Below, in pieces: positions 50,953 to 61,790 of a stretch of 64,000 nt of DNA. Numbering within the stretch: position 1 is the stretch's first letter; every line of letters starts with the position of its first letter. Source of the DNA: Cognatundibacterium oligocarboniphilum. GTDB lineage: Bacteria > Pseudomonadota > Gammaproteobacteria > Burkholderiales > Burkholderiaceae_D. A program made the position numbers and the translations under genes. Below the pieces are notes generated by a model, which had not been told where the DNA came from, ran no database searches, and saw only the letters and a program-made list of their open reading frames with translations. The stretch spans positions 1-64,000 of the forward strand of contig NZ_JABXYJ010000001.1 of assembly GCF_013377855.1 (NCBI RefSeq), read 5' to 3'.

Positions 50953-51351
50953 TCAGCGTGGTTCAGCACTTATTTCAATTTTGAAGTCATTGGCTTGCGG
51001 ACCATAAGCCGTGCCTTTGATCAGCTGACTCTGACGTCCAAGTATCATCAACGGTTTCCAGACTTCGCCATCACCAACCTGCATGCCGGCGGCATCAGTC
51101 CAGCGGAAACGGTAATACACACGCACATCTTTGTCGGTCAGATTCTGCATTTCTGCCTGTACCACCATGACATCATTACGACGCTGAGAGCGCAGATCAA
51201 CCACCTGTACGCCCTCCAGCGTACCGCGTACCATCAGCTTGGCCGCTATGCCCGCTGAAGACGCATTCGGAATATCGTTAGCAGCCTGAGCTGAAGTAAT
51301 CCAGCAAGCAGCGAATAAAGCGCTGGCTGCGAATAAACGAGCATTTTTCAT
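50953..51351 (-). CDS. YcfL-family exported protein (DUF1425)
   Basis: A 132-residue protein with a signal peptide (MKNARLFAASALFAACWITSAQA) and an immunoglobulin-like body (VVQAEMQNLTDKDVRVYYRFRWTDAAGMQVGDGEVWKPLMILGRQSQLIKG). It matches the YcfL/DUF1425 family. The role is unknown, but it lies next to lpoB as in enterobacteria, which suggests a part in peptidoglycan synthesis control. It has no lipobox Cys in the usual place. Confidence 0.85.
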   Translation of the reverse strand: MKNARLFAASALFAACWITSAQAANDIPNASSAGIAAKLMVRGTLEGVQVVDLRSQRRNDVMVVQAEMQNLTDKDVRVYYRFRWTDAAGMQVGDGEVWKPLMILGRQSQLIKGTAYGPQANDFKIEISAEPR

Positions 51352-51373
51352 TGTTCAGTCCTTTGGGTAGCGA

Positions 51374-52915
51374 TTAATTGGTATTTGCGGCCCCTGCAAC
51401 ACCGGCAGCAGCAGTAGTACCAGACTGGGCTGTGGGTTTTGCAGTTTTTGCAGCCTTTGCCGATTTGGCGGGATTTTTCTTTGATGCCGATTTGCTGTCC
51501 TGTACTGCTGTTGCAGCTTTGTCTTCGAGCTGAGCTATGGGTGTCACTGTGCCAAATTTGGCCAAGTCGCCCAGATAGGTTTTATTCTGATACAGACGCA
51601 CCGGAACCACCATGTAGCGACCATCGATCGTGATCTTGTTAATTTCACCCGGACGTCCGGTGAAGTTCACGTCATAGTCACCCGGTGGCAGAAATGTACG
51701 TGCCACGAATACGCGCTCAGGCAGACTACGCCACATGCGGTCATCAGCATCGCTCTCCGTCGCCGCCACTGCGATATTGGCGGCCAGTCCGGCTAAAGCG
51801 CCGAAATTCTTGTTGATCTGATCCTGTGCAACACCCTTAACCGCAGCGCGAATCGCAGCCCGAGTGTAAATTCCCGGTAATTCATCTTTCAAGGCACGGC
51901 GAGCCATCACGTTAAAATCAGTAATCAATGCTGTCGGCAGATTCTGGTTACCAACCTGAATGATATTGATCTGCGGTGCATCCTTATCCGGATAAATGAC
52001 AGGGAAGGCCAGCGACATGGTAATCAGTCCGCGCCCGGTCGGAATCGGCAGGGTCAGCTTTTTCGATTGACGCGCAGGTGAATTACCGGCTTCGACCACA
52101 AACAGCACATCGGTCACGCCTTTCTTGCGGCGGAAACTGGTACGCCGATCCAGACCTTTCAGGCCTTCTTCCAGTACCGGTAATTCAGGACGCAATTCTA
52201 TTGCTTTGCGATACCCTGGCGCGGCCAGACCAGGCTCGTTAAGCGCTTCGTACACAAAGCCGGACAGATAGTGGCTGAGCGCATTCTGGTAACCGTTTTT
52301 CAGCTTCAGTACTTCCGGATCATTCAGAGTTTCAACCGGATAGCCATTCAATTCTTTATTGCCAGAGCTGACACCCTTGGCTTTGGCTTCTTCTTCCGCC
52401 GCGACGGTTTCTTTGGAGCGGAATTCCGCAATCACCGCTTCACGTTCATGGGTACGCTTGATGTCGACGCGAGCCGTATCCAGGTCACCCAGATTGATAC
52501 GGTTCATCGCCATACGGATAGTCAACATTACTTTTTCATAATCCTGGCCTTCGTAATCGCGACTGGCATCGCCCATCAGGGTAGCGCCTATCTGTGCCAT
52601 CAGCTTTTGAGGATTACTCTTGGCATTTTCTTCCCATTCTTTGACTTTTGTATCGGCAACATTCAAGGCATTCAGGCTGTCCTGATAACGCTTACCAATG
52701 CGCATCAACTCGCCTTTTTCCAGATTCAGCAGCAAGTCATTTTCATTTTTTCCCTGCGTCTGCGCTTCAACTTGCTGAATCGCTTCTTCGATCTGGCCTG
52801 TTTTCACAACAGCCAAAGAGTTGGCAACCTTACTGTCATGGGTAGGTGTGGTAACGCAGCCCGTGAGCACAAGTGCTGCCACCAGCGGAGTCAATGCAAA
52901 AATAGAAATGCGCAT
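51374..52915 (-). CDS. TPR lipoprotein of the COG3014 type
   Basis: A 513-residue outer-membrane lipoprotein with lipobox LTGC (Cys20), tetratricopeptide-like helices (LEKGELMRIGKRYQDSLNALNVAD, about residues 60-120, and GYQNALSHYLSGFVYEAL, about 210), and a C-terminal Ala/Lys/Thr-rich tail (about residues 460-513). It is the first gene of the lpoB cluster and has the same neighbours in Shewanella and Vibrio, as I recall. It probably scaffolds the envelope complex with LpoB and the CsgG-like protein. Molecular role unknown. Confidence 0.75.
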   Translation of the reverse strand: MRISIFALTPLVAALVLTGCVTTPTHDSKVANSLAVVKTGQIEEAIQQVEAQTQGKNENDLLLNLEKGELMRIGKRYQDSLNALNVADTKVKEWEENAKSNPQKLMAQIGATLMGDASRDYEGQDYEKVMLTIRMAMNRINLGDLDTARVDIKRTHEREAVIAEFRSKETVAAEEEAKAKGVSSGNKELNGYPVETLNDPEVLKLKNGYQNALSHYLSGFVYEALNEPGLAAPGYRKAIELRPELPVLEEGLKGLDRRTSFRRKKGVTDVLFVVEAGNSPARQSKKLTLPIPTGRGLITMSLAFPVIYPDKDAPQINIIQVGNQNLPTALITDFNVMARRALKDELPGIYTRAAIRAAVKGVAQDQINKNFGALAGLAANIAVAATESDADDRMWRSLPERVFVARTFLPPGDYDVNFTGRPGEINKITIDGRYMVVPVRLYQNKTYLGDLAKFGTVTPIAQLEDKAATAVQDSKSASKKNPAKSAKAAKTAKPTAQSGTTAAAGVAGAANTN

Positions 52916-53129
52916 AGGTATCCTGGAGAAATAGGAAAAAGTAAGAAACGTTCTGTAGAAAAAGATTAATTGCGTGACATGAGCATGCGATTATAATTAA
53001 AGCATTACTTTTTTTCATTATAAAAAAACCACATTATTCGCAAAATTGTAACTATTTTTGAATTAATTAAGCGATCTCAAGTTTTACTCTTCATCTTTTA
53101 TGCAGCATTACGGCATCGTCTTAAGGTGA
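52916..53129 (-). promoter_or_regulatory. Upstream region of the lipoprotein operon
   Basis: An AT-rich stretch with TATAAT on the minus strand at 52990-52995 and at 53018-53023. Either could be a -10 box for the operon starting at 52915; no strong -35 box is clear. No gene is seen. Confidence 0.35.
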
Positions 53130-54149
53130 TCACCAGTCAAGACAAGGTTCCTGTTGCGTATAACCTGCCAGCCACCGGTCAAGCTGCCACATGAAATCCG
53201 GCAGATATCGCTGATCCTGGCTACGCAAACCGTGGTCTGCTTCATGAAAAACACAATTCCGCCATTGTCCGGGGGCAGGTCTAAGCATTTGCTGTAACTT
53301 CTGTCGAGCATCGTTAGGAATCAGGGGGTCAGCGTCGCCAAATGCCCACAAGACGGGGCCTTTCCACATGCGCAGGTTCTCCAGATGATTTATTGACTGG
53401 ATTTCTGCCCAATAACGCCAGCTACGACCATGTATCAAGCTGCGGTCAGGGTTTTCGGGCATTGTCGCCAATGCTGCCTGCAATTGTTCCCATCCTGCAT
53501 GCATATGTGGATACGACTGTGCCAGTGCCTGATAAGTCCCCATTGCGCTGTCGCCACTATGAGCAAGCAAAACCAGATGGGTGACAGAAGGAATCGATAG
53601 CGCCAGCACCGGTGCCAACTCTGCACCTTCTGAAATTCCCATCAGTATCACTCGTGGTGGCATTACGTGATTTTCGGCAAGCTGAAAACGGATGAACTCC
53701 AGCTGATCCGCTTGCCAGCGACTGAAATGATCATCCCGCACAAAATCTTCACTGCAGCTGGCACCATCATCCTGTGCTGCAACATGCCGTTTCTGTAACA
53801 ACCAAATCCGGCTGCGACCAGATTCACCGTCCAGTCCGCGAAAATAATCCAGCAAATAGCGTCCCATACTCGCACAGCCTGAGCCTCCTACTACAAAGAA
53901 CCAGTTTTCCCGCTGTGCATTCACATGTTCCTGTTGCACCACATCGGAATGTGCCTGTGACAGTAAGGTCGGATTCATCGTGGTCTGCGCCTGCTTTTCC
54001 AGATAAAAATAGACCGAATCAGTCCCATCGGCAAAATGGAAACGCAAACTGTCTCCGGCTTGTGCCATACAAACCGGCATCACGCCACAAACTAATAAAC
54101 CGAAACAACGATGCAGGCAACGTATATAGAAGGCGGATAAATTGAACAT
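53130..54149 (-). CDS. Exported alpha/beta-hydrolase-fold protein
   Basis: A 339-residue exported hydrolase. A signal-like helix lies near the N-terminus ([17 protein letters not shown]). The catalytic triad is probably Ser in [10 protein letters not shown], Asp in FGDADPLIP and His in EADHGLRSQ. The substrate is unknown. The ATG at 54149 is preferred over the GTG at 54179. It diverges from tex and has no partners nearby. Confidence 0.7.
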   Translation of the reverse strand: MFNLSAFYIRCLHRCFGLLVCGVMPVCMAQAGDSLRFHFADGTDSVYFYLEKQAQTTMNPTLLSQAHSDVVQQEHVNAQRENWFFVVGGSGCASMGRYLLDYFRGLDGESGRSRIWLLQKRHVAAQDDGASCSEDFVRDDHFSRWQADQLEFIRFQLAENHVMPPRVILMGISEGAELAPVLALSIPSVTHLVLLAHSGDSAMGTYQALAQSYPHMHAGWEQLQAALATMPENPDRSLIHGRSWRYWAEIQSINHLENLRMWKGPVLWAFGDADPLIPNDARQKLQQMLRPAPGQWRNCVFHEADHGLRSQDQRYLPDFMWQLDRWLAGYTQQEPCLDW

Positions 54150-54435
54150 CAATCCCGGAAACTCCCGTTCAGTTAACACAAAATGGACATGCAGACGATC
54201 CCCAATCCATCAGCATTTTGAAAAGACGATATCCGCCGCACAGACTTGGGGACGGGGCGAATACTTTCTGTCCTCCCGTTATCACCGGCAAACTGGAATG
54301 CAGTGCCAATATTGCATGTACGATAATGCGCAGAGGTTCTACCCCCTGCCAGTCTGGCTGTCAAGACTGGCGCAAAGTCCCAAATTGCGTATCATCAGCG
54401 CCTTCATTGCTTTTTTATGTCTGGATTCTGAATTT

Positions 54436-56784
54436 ATGCTGCCTTCGATTGAACAAAGACTTGCCGTAGAACTCGCCGCCAAACCGGTACAGGTAGCGGC
54501 GGCTGTCGCCCTGCTGGATGAAGGCGCGACCGTGCCATTCATCGCCCGTTACCGTAAAGAAGTGACCGGCGGCCTCGATGACACGCAATTACGTCTGCTC
54601 GAAGAACGTCTGCGTTATCTGCGCGAACTCGAAGACCGCCGTGCTGCGATCATCGCCTCGATTGATGAACAAGGTAAGATGACACCGGCATTGCTTGATG
54701 CGATTACCCACGCCGAAGACAAAACCCGTCTCGAAGATTTGTATTTACCGTACAAACCGAAACGCCGCACCAAAGCGCAGATCGCCGTCGAAGCAGGTTT
54801 GCTGCCACTGGCCGATGCCTTGCTGGCCGATCCGATGCTGACGCCGGAAACCGAAGCGGCTCAATATCTGAAACCCGCCTTCAGCACCGACAACGGCGAC
54901 AACCCCGGCGTGCCCGATACCAAGGCCGCACTCGATGGCGCGCGTCAGATTCTGATGGAACGCTTTGCCGAAGATGCGAGCCTGTTGCAAGCGCTGCGCG
55001 AATATCTGAACGACCACGGCATCGTCGAATCCAAAGTCGTGGCAGGCAAAGAAGATGCTGGCGAAAAATTTGCTGATTATTTCGATTACTCAGAGACCCT
55101 GGGCACGATTCCATCGCATCGCGCGCTGGCCTTGTTCCGTGGTCGCCGCGAAGAAATGCTGACCGTCACTTTGCGCCTCGACAGCGAAGAAGAAAAGCCA
55201 AAATGGGATGCGCCGCTGAACCCGTGTGAGAGCCGCATCGCCGCACGTTTTGGCGTCAGTCAGAAAGACCGCCCGGCCGATCAATGGCTGGCCGACACCG
55301 TGCGCTGGGCATGGCGCGTCAAAGTGTTCATGCATCTGGAAACCGAACTCATGGGCAAGCTGCGTGAACATGCGGAAATTGAGGCAATCAATGTTTTTGC
55401 CCGTAATCTGAAAGACTTATTACTGGCAGCGCCAGCCGGGCCGCGCGCCACCATGGGTCTAGATCCAGGCTTGCGTACCGGCGTGAAGGTGGCGATTGTC
55501 GATGCGACTGGCAAGGTGATGGAACACGCCACAATTTACCCGCATCAGCCACGTAATGACTGGGACGGTTCGCTGCATACGCTGGCCAAGCTCGCTGAAA
55601 AATATCAGGTATCGTTAATCTCGATTGGTAACGGCACCGCCTCGCGCGAAACCGACAAACTGGCGCAGGATTTAATCAAACTCAAACCAGAACTCAAGCT
55701 GACCAAAATCGTCGTCTCCGAAGCCGGTGCATCGGTATATTCCGCGTCTGAATTCGCGTCCAAAGAATTGCCGGATCTGGATGTGTCCATCCGTGGTGCG
55801 GTGTCGATTGCACGTCGCCTGCAAGACCCGCTGGCGGAGCTGGTGAAGATCGATCCGAAATCCATCGGTGTTGGCCAGTATCAGCATGATGTCAGCCAGA
55901 CCCAGCTCGCACGTTCGCTTGATGCGGTGGTGGAAGACTGCGTGAATGCGGTCGGCGTGGATGTGAATACCGCCTCTGCGCCTTTGCTGGCGCGAGTGTC
56001 CGGCTTGTCTGCCAGCGTCGCGCAAAGCATCGTCAATTTCCGCGATGCCAAAGGCATGTTCAGCTCCCGTGCCGATCTGCGCGCAGTGCCGCGCCTCGGT
56101 GACAAAACCTTTGAACAAGCCGCCGGCTTTTTGCGCGTGATGAACGGCAGCAATCCACTCGATGCGTCGGCAGTTCACCCGGAATCGTATCCGCTGGTCG
56201 AAAAAATTCTGGCCGATATCAAGAAAGATGTGAAAGGCGTGATCGGCGACAGCGGCTTGCTGAAATCGCTGAACCCGGCCAAGTATGCTGATGAAAAATT
56301 CGGTGTGCCGACCATCACCGACATCATCAAAGAGCTGGAAAAACCAGGCCGCGATCCGCGCCCTGAATTCACCACCGCCACCTTTAAAGACGGCGTGGAA
56401 GACATCAAAGATTTGCAGCCCGATATGATTTTAGAAGGCGTCGTCACCAACGTCGCCGCGTTTGGCGCATTCGTCGATATCGGCGTGCATCAGGATGGTC
56501 TGGTACACATTTCCGCGTTATCCAACACCTTTGTCAAAGACCCGCACACCGTCGTCAAAGCTGGTCAGGTGGTCAAAGTCAAAGTCATGGAAGTCGACGT
56601 CAAACGCCAGCGTATCGCCCTCACCATGCGCCTGACCGACAGCGCCCCGCAAGCCGGCAACAAACCGGAACAACGCGCCGACCGGCAGGATGCGAAACGC
56701 CTGCAACAGCATCAGTCACGGATTCAGGCCAGCGCTCCGGCGAATAATGCGATGGCGGCTGCCTTCGCGAAATTACGCGGCTGA
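54436..56784 (+). CDS. tex: Tex RNA-binding transcription accessory protein
   Basis: A 782-residue multi-domain protein. It begins [42 protein letters not shown] (Tex N-terminal helical part), then the YqgF-like nuclease fold ([21 protein letters not shown]), the helix-hairpin-helix pair ([48 protein letters not shown]) and an S1 domain ([30 protein letters not shown]). Tex affects transcription and toxin gene expression in Bordetella. The ATG at 54436 gives the family length; the frame is open to 54142 but that part is not conserved. Confidence 0.95.
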   Translation: MLPSIEQRLAVELAAKPVQVAAAVALLDEGATVPFIARYRKEVTGGLDDTQLRLLEERLRYLRELEDRRAAIIASIDEQGKMTPALLDAITHAEDKTRLEDLYLPYKPKRRTKAQIAVEAGLLPLADALLADPMLTPETEAAQYLKPAFSTDNGDNPGVPDTKAALDGARQILMERFAEDASLLQALREYLNDHGIVESKVVAGKEDAGEKFADYFDYSETLGTIPSHRALALFRGRREEMLTVTLRLDSEEEKPKWDAPLNPCESRIAARFGVSQKDRPADQWLADTVRWAWRVKVFMHLETELMGKLREHAEIEAINVFARNLKDLLLAAPAGPRATMGLDPGLRTGVKVAIVDATGKVMEHATIYPHQPRNDWDGSLHTLAKLAEKYQVSLISIGNGTASRETDKLAQDLIKLKPELKLTKIVVSEAGASVYSASEFASKELPDLDVSIRGAVSIARRLQDPLAELVKIDPKSIGVGQYQHDVSQTQLARSLDAVVEDCVNAVGVDVNTASAPLLARVSGLSASVAQSIVNFRDAKGMFSSRADLRAVPRLGDKTFEQAAGFLRVMNGSNPLDASAVHPESYPLVEKILADIKKDVKGVIGDSGLLKSLNPAKYADEKFGVPTITDIIKELEKPGRDPRPEFTTATFKDGVEDIKDLQPDMILEGVVTNVAAFGAFVDIGVHQDGLVHISALSNTFVKDPHTVVKAGQVVKVKVMEVDVKRQRIALTMRLTDSAPQAGNKPEQRADRQDAKRLQQHQSRIQASAPANNAMAAAFAKLRG

Positions 56785-56835
56785 TCCGGAACGCTCGCCG
56801 TACATTACCAGCGAGAAATTTTGCTGGCATGACCA

Positions 56836-56869
56836 ACGCAGGTGACTATCTGGTTACCTGCGTTTTTTA
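56836..56869 (+). terminator. Intrinsic terminator after tex
   Basis: ACGCAGGT and ACCTGCGT form an eight-pair stem with a 12-base loop, followed by six T. It lies 52 bases after the tex stop. Confidence 0.88.
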
Positions 56870-56901
56870 TTGTCGGCGACTGTTCCAATTTGCCACACTG
56901 C

Positions 56902-56926
56902 GTTGTTCCCTGTGACAGGATACAAC
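56902..56926. promoter_or_regulatory. Candidate activator site upstream of the sigma-54 promoter
   Basis: GTTGTTCC and GGATACAAC form an imperfect inverted repeat with an eight-base centre, about 115 bases upstream of the sigma-54 box. Distance and symmetry fit an enhancer for an AcoR-like activator, encoded downstream at 59165. Confidence 0.4.
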
Positions 56927-57040
56927 ATCTGCCAGCACACTCCTGCCACCTCTCCGCCAGTCAGCCCAGATCAGCCAAAACCCTGAATCCACAAGCCCTG
57001 CAACGATATCGCAATCATCCTGAAACATCGTTTCACGGAC

Positions 57041-57056
57041 TGGCACAGCGCTTGCT
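57041..57056 (+). promoter_or_regulatory. Sigma-54 (RpoN) promoter
   Basis: TGGCAC-AGCGC-TTGCT fits the -24/-12 consensus TGGCAC-N5-TTGCW with exact spacing. It lies 74 bases before the aldehyde dehydrogenase start. The gene for a sigma-54 activator lies 3 kb downstream on the other strand. Confidence 0.85.
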
Positions 57057-57129
57057 CAAACAGAATCGTGCAACAGCTTTTCTGGGTTCCACAACATCCT
57101 ACAAAACACATTTCTGGAGACGACACATC

Positions 57130-58650
57130 ATGAACATGGCAGACATCAGCAAACTCGGGATCAGCAATCCATTCAAGAACCGCTACGATAATTTCATCGG
57201 CGGTCAATTCGTTGCTCCGGTTGGGGGTGCCTATTTTGAAAACATCAGCCCCGTCATCGGCAAAACATTTTGCGAAATCGCCCGTTCCACGGCAGAAGAC
57301 ATCGAGCTGGCATTGGATGCCGCCCATGCCGCCAAGACGGCCTGGGGCAAAACCTCCCCTGCTGAACGCGCCGGCATTCTGAACAAGATCGCCGATCGCA
57401 TGGAAGCGAATCTGACGCTGCTGGCGACCGCAGAAACGCTGGACAATGGCAAGCCGATCCGCGAAACGATGGCAGCCGATATTCCGCTGGCGATTGATCA
57501 TTTCCGTTATTTTGCGGGATGCATCCGCGCTCAGGAAGGTACCGTGGCGCAGATTGATGCCGAAACTTATGCTTACCATTTTCATGAGCCGTTGGGTGTG
57601 GTCGGCCAGATCATTCCGTGGAATTTCCCGATTCTGATGGCTGTCTGGAAAGTCGCGCCAGCGCTCGCTGCAGGAAACTGCATTGTTCTGAAACCGGCAG
57701 AGCAGACTCCTGCTTCCATCATGGTGCTGATTGAGCTGATTCAGGATCTGCTGCCGCCAGGCGTACTGAATGTCGTCAATGGTTTTGGTCTGGAAGCCGG
57801 TAAGCCACTCGCTTCCAGCAAGCGGATTGCGAAGATTGCCTTCACAGGTGAAACTGGCACTGGCCGCCTGATCATGCAGTACGCCTCTCAGAATCTGATT
57901 CCGGTGACACTGGAACTCGGCGGCAAGTCACCAAATATCTTTTTTGAAGACGTCATGGATAAAGATGATGCGTTCTTCGACAAGTGTCTGGAAGGTTTCG
58001 CTATGTTTGCCCTGAATCAGGGTGAAGTCTGCACCTGCCCTTCCCGCGTGCTGATTCAGGAATCGATTTATGAGCGTTTTATTGAACGTGCGATTGCCCG
58101 GGTCGCCGCCATCAAACAAGGCAGTCCGCTCGACAGCAGCACCATGATCGGGGCCCAGGCATCGCAGGAACAGCTGGAAAAAATCCTGTCCTATCTCGAT
58201 ATCGGCAAACAGGAAGGCGCGGAACTGCTGCTCGGCGGCGCACGCAAGCAGCATGAAGGTGATCTGGCCACTGGTTACTATGTTCAGCCGACCATCTTCA
58301 AAGGCCATAACAAGATGCGGATTTTTCAGGAAGAGATCTTCGGCCCGGTGGTTTCGGTCACAACATTCAAGGATGAAGCCGAAGCACTTGCGATTGCCAA
58401 TGACACCCTGTACGGCCTCGGGGCGGGTGTCTGGACACGCGATGGCTCACGTGCATTCCGCGTCGGGCGCGGCATCCAGGCAGGTCGCGTCTGGACCAAT
58501 TGCTACCATCTGTATCCGGCGCATGCCGCATTCGGCGGTTACAAGCAATCCGGTATCGGGCGCGAAACGCACAAGATGATGCTGGATCACTATCAGCAAA
58601 CCAAGAATCTGCTGGTCAGCTACAGCCCGAATGCACTCGGTTTCTTCTGA
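57130..58650 (+). CDS. Acetaldehyde dehydrogenase (AcoD/ExaC-type ALDH)
   Basis: A 506-residue NAD-dependent aldehyde dehydrogenase, the same length as AcoD (acetaldehyde dehydrogenase II) of Cupriavidus necator. Motifs seen are [10 protein letters not shown], the general base Glu262 in [15 protein letters not shown], the catalytic Cys301 in [11 protein letters not shown], and EIFGPVVSV. It oxidises acetaldehyde to acetate in ethanol or acetoin use. The ATG at 57130 has GGAG upstream; a sigma-54 promoter lies upstream and a DUF779 gene downstream, the usual partner of this enzyme. Confidence 0.92.
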   Translation: MNMADISKLGISNPFKNRYDNFIGGQFVAPVGGAYFENISPVIGKTFCEIARSTAEDIELALDAAHAAKTAWGKTSPAERAGILNKIADRMEANLTLLATAETLDNGKPIRETMAADIPLAIDHFRYFAGCIRAQEGTVAQIDAETYAYHFHEPLGVVGQIIPWNFPILMAVWKVAPALAAGNCIVLKPAEQTPASIMVLIELIQDLLPPGVLNVVNGFGLEAGKPLASSKRIAKIAFTGETGTGRLIMQYASQNLIPVTLELGGKSPNIFFEDVMDKDDAFFDKCLEGFAMFALNQGEVCTCPSRVLIQESIYERFIERAIARVAAIKQGSPLDSSTMIGAQASQEQLEKILSYLDIGKQEGAELLLGGARKQHEGDLATGYYVQPTIFKGHNKMRIFQEEIFGPVVSVTTFKDEAEALAIANDTLYGLGAGVWTRDGSRAFRVGRGIQAGRVWTNCYHLYPAHAAFGGYKQSGIGRETHKMMLDHYQQTKNLLVSYSPNALGFF

Positions 58651-58686
58651 TGTCCTCCGTTTGACCCCTTGATGTATCAGTGCTTT

Positions 58687-58732
58687 ACCGGAGCCGTCCG
58701 ATGTCACGCATCGGATATGCTCCGGTTTTTTT
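58687..58732 (+). terminator. Intrinsic terminator between the dehydrogenase and DUF779 genes
   Basis: ACCGGAGC and GCTCCGGT flank an inner stem TCCGATG-CATCGGA, giving a long hairpin followed by six or seven T. Because the DUF779 gene begins just 12 bases later, it may attenuate rather than fully stop transcription. Confidence 0.8.
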
Positions 58733-58744
58733 CAGGAAATCATC

Positions 58745-59140
58745 ATGGCAACTTCAGACATTCAACGGGTGCTGGCGACGGATACAGCGCTGGCGTTTCT
58801 CGGGCAGCTGCAACGTCGTCACGGCGCGCTGCTGTTTTTTCAGTCAGGCGGCTGTTGTGACGGCAGCTCACCGCTGTGCTATGCACAGGGCGACTTCCAG
58901 ATCAGCGATACCGATGTCTATCTGGGACAAATCGGCGAAGTGCCCTTTTACATGGGACAGGAACAGTTTGCTTACTGGCAGCATACCCAGCTCATCATTG
59001 ATGTAGTGGATGGCATGGGTGGCATGTTTTCTCTGGATAACGGGACAGGGAAACGGTTTCTGACCCGCTCGCACCTGTTTACGGACGAGGAAAATGCGCA
59101 GCTCGAACAGCAAGGGCTGCCGGTCCGTCCGTCATCCTGA
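58745..59140 (+). CDS. DUF779 protein (aldehyde-dehydrogenase partner)
   Basis: A 131-residue protein of the DUF779 family with the conserved segment FFQSGGCCDGSSPLCYAQGDF, where the vicinal Cys pair and later Cys may bind metal or act as a redox site. Its role is unknown, but the family is regularly found beside AcoD-type acetaldehyde dehydrogenases, as here. AGGA precedes the ATG. It converges with the activator gene 24 bases downstream. Confidence 0.88.
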   Translation: MATSDIQRVLATDTALAFLGQLQRRHGALLFFQSGGCCDGSSPLCYAQGDFQISDTDVYLGQIGEVPFYMGQEQFAYWQHTQLIIDVVDGMGGMFSLDNGTGKRFLTRSHLFTDEENAQLEQQGLPVRPSS

Positions 59141-59164
59141 GCACAGGACGGCAGGACGCAAACG

Positions 59165-61153
59165 TCAGTTTTGTATTTTCCGGTAAATGGTGTTGCGCGA
59201 AACGCCCAGGGTCCGCGCAGCAGCCGATACATTACCCTGATGCGCAGCCAGGGTTTTCCTGATCACTTCCGATTCGATGGCTTCCATCGTCGCTGGATGG
59301 CGTGTTTCCTCAGCCAGCCCCGTCGCCGGATCAGCAGCCTGTGCCAGCCGGACACGGGCATCCTCCAGAAAGTCATCCGGTAAATGCTCCTGACGGATCA
59401 CGTGGTCTTCACCGGTCATCAGGATCGCCGTGCGCAACAGATTATTGAGTTGCCTGAAATTACCAGGCCAGGAATGATGGCGAAACAACGCCATCACCTC
59501 AGGATCAACGGTATATACTTGCTCCAGCGCCTCGTTTTCATGCTGCAGAATTCGCTGCACCACGATATCCAGGTCTGTGCGCTCGCGTAAAGCAGGCAAA
59601 CGCACAACCAGTCCATTCAGCCGGTAATACAGATCATCCCTGAATTCAGCGCGGGCAATCATGTCGCGCAACTGACGGTTCGTGGCGCAAATGAGGTCGA
59701 TGTTGACCGGGATGGATTTGGTCCCGCCCAGCGGGGTCACCATCCGGTCCTGCAGCACACGCAACAGCCGAGCCTGCAAATGTAAAGGCATATCTCCGAT
59801 TTCATCGAGAAAAAGCGTGCCGCCGTTCGCCTGTAAAATTTTGCCGGTATTACCTTTTTTTCTGGCACCGGTAAACGCACCGTCTTCATAGCCAAACAAC
59901 TCCGACTCGATTAACGACTCCGGAATCGACGCACAGTTCAGTGCGATAAACGGCGCCGCATGACGGGGCGAATCATTATGAATTGCCTGGGCCAGTAATT
60001 CTTTTCCAGTGCCGGTTTCGCCGGTGATCAATATCGAAATACCGCGGCCAATCACTTTTCTGAGTTTTGCAATCGTTGCCGCCAGTTGCGGGTCACCCGT
60101 ATTGAGCATGTTCAGATCAGACAGCGGCATCCGCCCCGTCCGTTCCTTGTGTACTGGCATCGCAGCCCTGTCATGCGTACTGGCAGCCCGTGTCTGCTGC
60201 GAGGCATGATGGAACGATGAACCTGCCAGATGCATGTCGCTGCATTTGGCAAATACCCTGACACCGTTCGGCAGGCACAGACGCAACAGGCCAGGCGCAG
60301 CTGTCCGGTAATGATCCATCAGCGATGAGATAGGCAAGCCAAACAGGGAACTGAACGTATGCGTCTGCATGGCCGCAGGGCTTAGTCCAAACTGAAACAG
60401 ACCACTGCGGCTGGCGCAGAGAACGCGGCCGTCCGGCGTGAAGCAGACCATTCCCTCCATCAGCGTTCCCAGGAATTCGGGACGGCTGTGGAAGTGCAGC
60501 TTCAGGGCATCCGGATAAGTCGCTGCCATCAGCTGGTTCTCGATCATCTGCGCCGACATCCGCACCAACGCCAGCGTGTGGCGGTGAAAATGATGCTGAT
60601 CGCCAGTCACATCCAGCACTCCCAGCATTTTTCCCTGCCCATCAAAAATCGGCGAGGCGGAACAAGTCAGAAAATTATTGGCCAGCAGATAATGCTGATC
60701 CGCATGCACGATGGTCGGGCTTTGCCCGGCAATGGCAGTGCCGATGGCATTGGTGCCCTTGCTTTGCTCCGACCACAATACGCCCGGGCTCAATGCCACC
60801 CGGTCTGCCTTGGCCAGAAAATCCGCATCGCCCAACGTATGCAGGATGCAGCCCTGAGTATCCGTGAGCACCACCATGTGATGCGTGTTGATGATCTGCT
60901 CATACAGCGTCTCCATCACCGGCACCGCATGGCTGTGCAGGATATGATTGCGTTCGAGAACGCCGGACAGTTCGGTACGGCTCAATGGATCGTAATCGGG
61001 GGCTGCGCTTCGCGCTACACCATAGGCAGCTGAACGTTCATGGGCCAGTACAATCACATTCCAGTCATCCATGCCAGCAACAGCAGATGAAAAATGTCCC
61101 TGATAAGCGTTGCCCGCACTGCCCGGCGTGGTCGTGTTCACCAGTTCATGCAT
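59165..61153 (-). CDS. AcoR-like sigma-54-dependent activator
   Basis: A 662-residue enhancer-binding protein. A GAF-like sensor region covers about residues 70-210 (AIAGQSPTIVHADQHYLLANNFLTCSASPIFDGQGKMLGVLDVTGD), followed by a PAS-like segment. The AAA+ domain has ITGETGTGKELLAQAIH (Walker A), GYEDGAFTGARKKG (sigma-54 contact loop GAFTGA) and GTLFLDEIGDMP (Walker B). A Fis-type helix-turn-helix ends it (GNVSAAARTLGVSRNTIYRKIQN). The ATG at 61153 has AAGGAG seven bases upstream. It probably activates the dehydrogenase/DUF779 unit. Confidence 0.93.
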   Translation of the reverse strand: MHELVNTTTPGSAGNAYQGHFSSAVAGMDDWNVIVLAHERSAAYGVARSAAPDYDPLSRTELSGVLERNHILHSHAVPVMETLYEQIINTHHMVVLTDTQGCILHTLGDADFLAKADRVALSPGVLWSEQSKGTNAIGTAIAGQSPTIVHADQHYLLANNFLTCSASPIFDGQGKMLGVLDVTGDQHHFHRHTLALVRMSAQMIENQLMAATYPDALKLHFHSRPEFLGTLMEGMVCFTPDGRVLCASRSGLFQFGLSPAAMQTHTFSSLFGLPISSLMDHYRTAAPGLLRLCLPNGVRVFAKCSDMHLAGSSFHHASQQTRAASTHDRAAMPVHKERTGRMPLSDLNMLNTGDPQLAATIAKLRKVIGRGISILITGETGTGKELLAQAIHNDSPRHAAPFIALNCASIPESLIESELFGYEDGAFTGARKKGNTGKILQANGGTLFLDEIGDMPLHLQARLLRVLQDRMVTPLGGTKSIPVNIDLICATNRQLRDMIARAEFRDDLYYRLNGLVVRLPALRERTDLDIVVQRILQHENEALEQVYTVDPEVMALFRHHSWPGNFRQLNNLLRTAILMTGEDHVIRQEHLPDDFLEDARVRLAQAADPATGLAEETRHPATMEAIESEVIRKTLAAHQGNVSAAARTLGVSRNTIYRKIQN

Positions 61154-61461
61154 GGTTGTCTCCTTATGCAATTCTGCCCCTTATGCCAGGGCTTCGATTG
61201 AACGATGACTGTAACACTGTTCGCCCAGTCACAAATTAATTTGCATAATTTTTCCCAGTGATTCTGCCCCAGGATAAACAAACATGAATGCAGGTTGTTT
61301 CCGAAGATTTTTATGTTTTTTTTATTTTTACCATCTGGCAACTGGCTTTCCTGATTCCCCAGCACACCGAGATCACGCTGCCTGATCTTACATCAAGGCA
61401 GGTATGCATAAAATCTGGGATAATGACTGATTCGATTTATCAGGAAATAAAGGATATTGCC
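61154..61461. promoter_or_regulatory. Divergent upstream region of the activator gene and grxD
   Basis: A 308-base gap between divergent genes. The plus-strand side near 61400-61440 is the likely promoter area of grxD (AATAAAGGATATTGCC is its ribosome site). T/A runs at 61310-61335 are conspicuous, but no box is firm enough to assign. Confidence 0.35.
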
Positions 61462-61773
61462 ATGAGTGACGTTCAAAGCTGGATCAAAGAAACCGTAACG
61501 CAAAACCCTGTCGTCTTGTTTATGAAGGGTACAGCGCAATTCCCGCAATGCGGTTTTTCGGGTCGCGCAGTACAAGTGCTCAAAGCATGCGGCGTGCAGA
61601 ATCTGGTGACCATCAACGTACTGGAAGATGCCGAAGTTCGCCAGGGGATTAAGGATTTTTCCAACTGGCCGACGATTCCACAACTGTATGTCAAGGGCGA
61701 ATTTATCGGCGGCTCCGATATCATGAATGAAATGTTTGAAAGCGGCGAATTGCAGACGCTGCTGAAAGACTGA
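61462..61773 (+). CDS. grxD: Monothiol glutaredoxin GrxD
   Basis: A 103-residue glutaredoxin of the CGFS class (Cys30 in [11 protein letters not shown]) that carries an iron-sulfur cluster with glutathione. The fold signatures [33 protein letters not shown] are all present. The ATG at 61462 with AAGGA upstream gives the standard length. ubiX follows 17 bases later in the same direction. Confidence 0.96.
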   Translation: MSDVQSWIKETVTQNPVVLFMKGTAQFPQCGFSGRAVQVLKACGVQNLVTINVLEDAEVRQGIKDFSNWPTIPQLYVKGEFIGGSDIMNEMFESGELQTLLKD

Positions 61774-61790
61774 CCACAACAAGGTAACAG

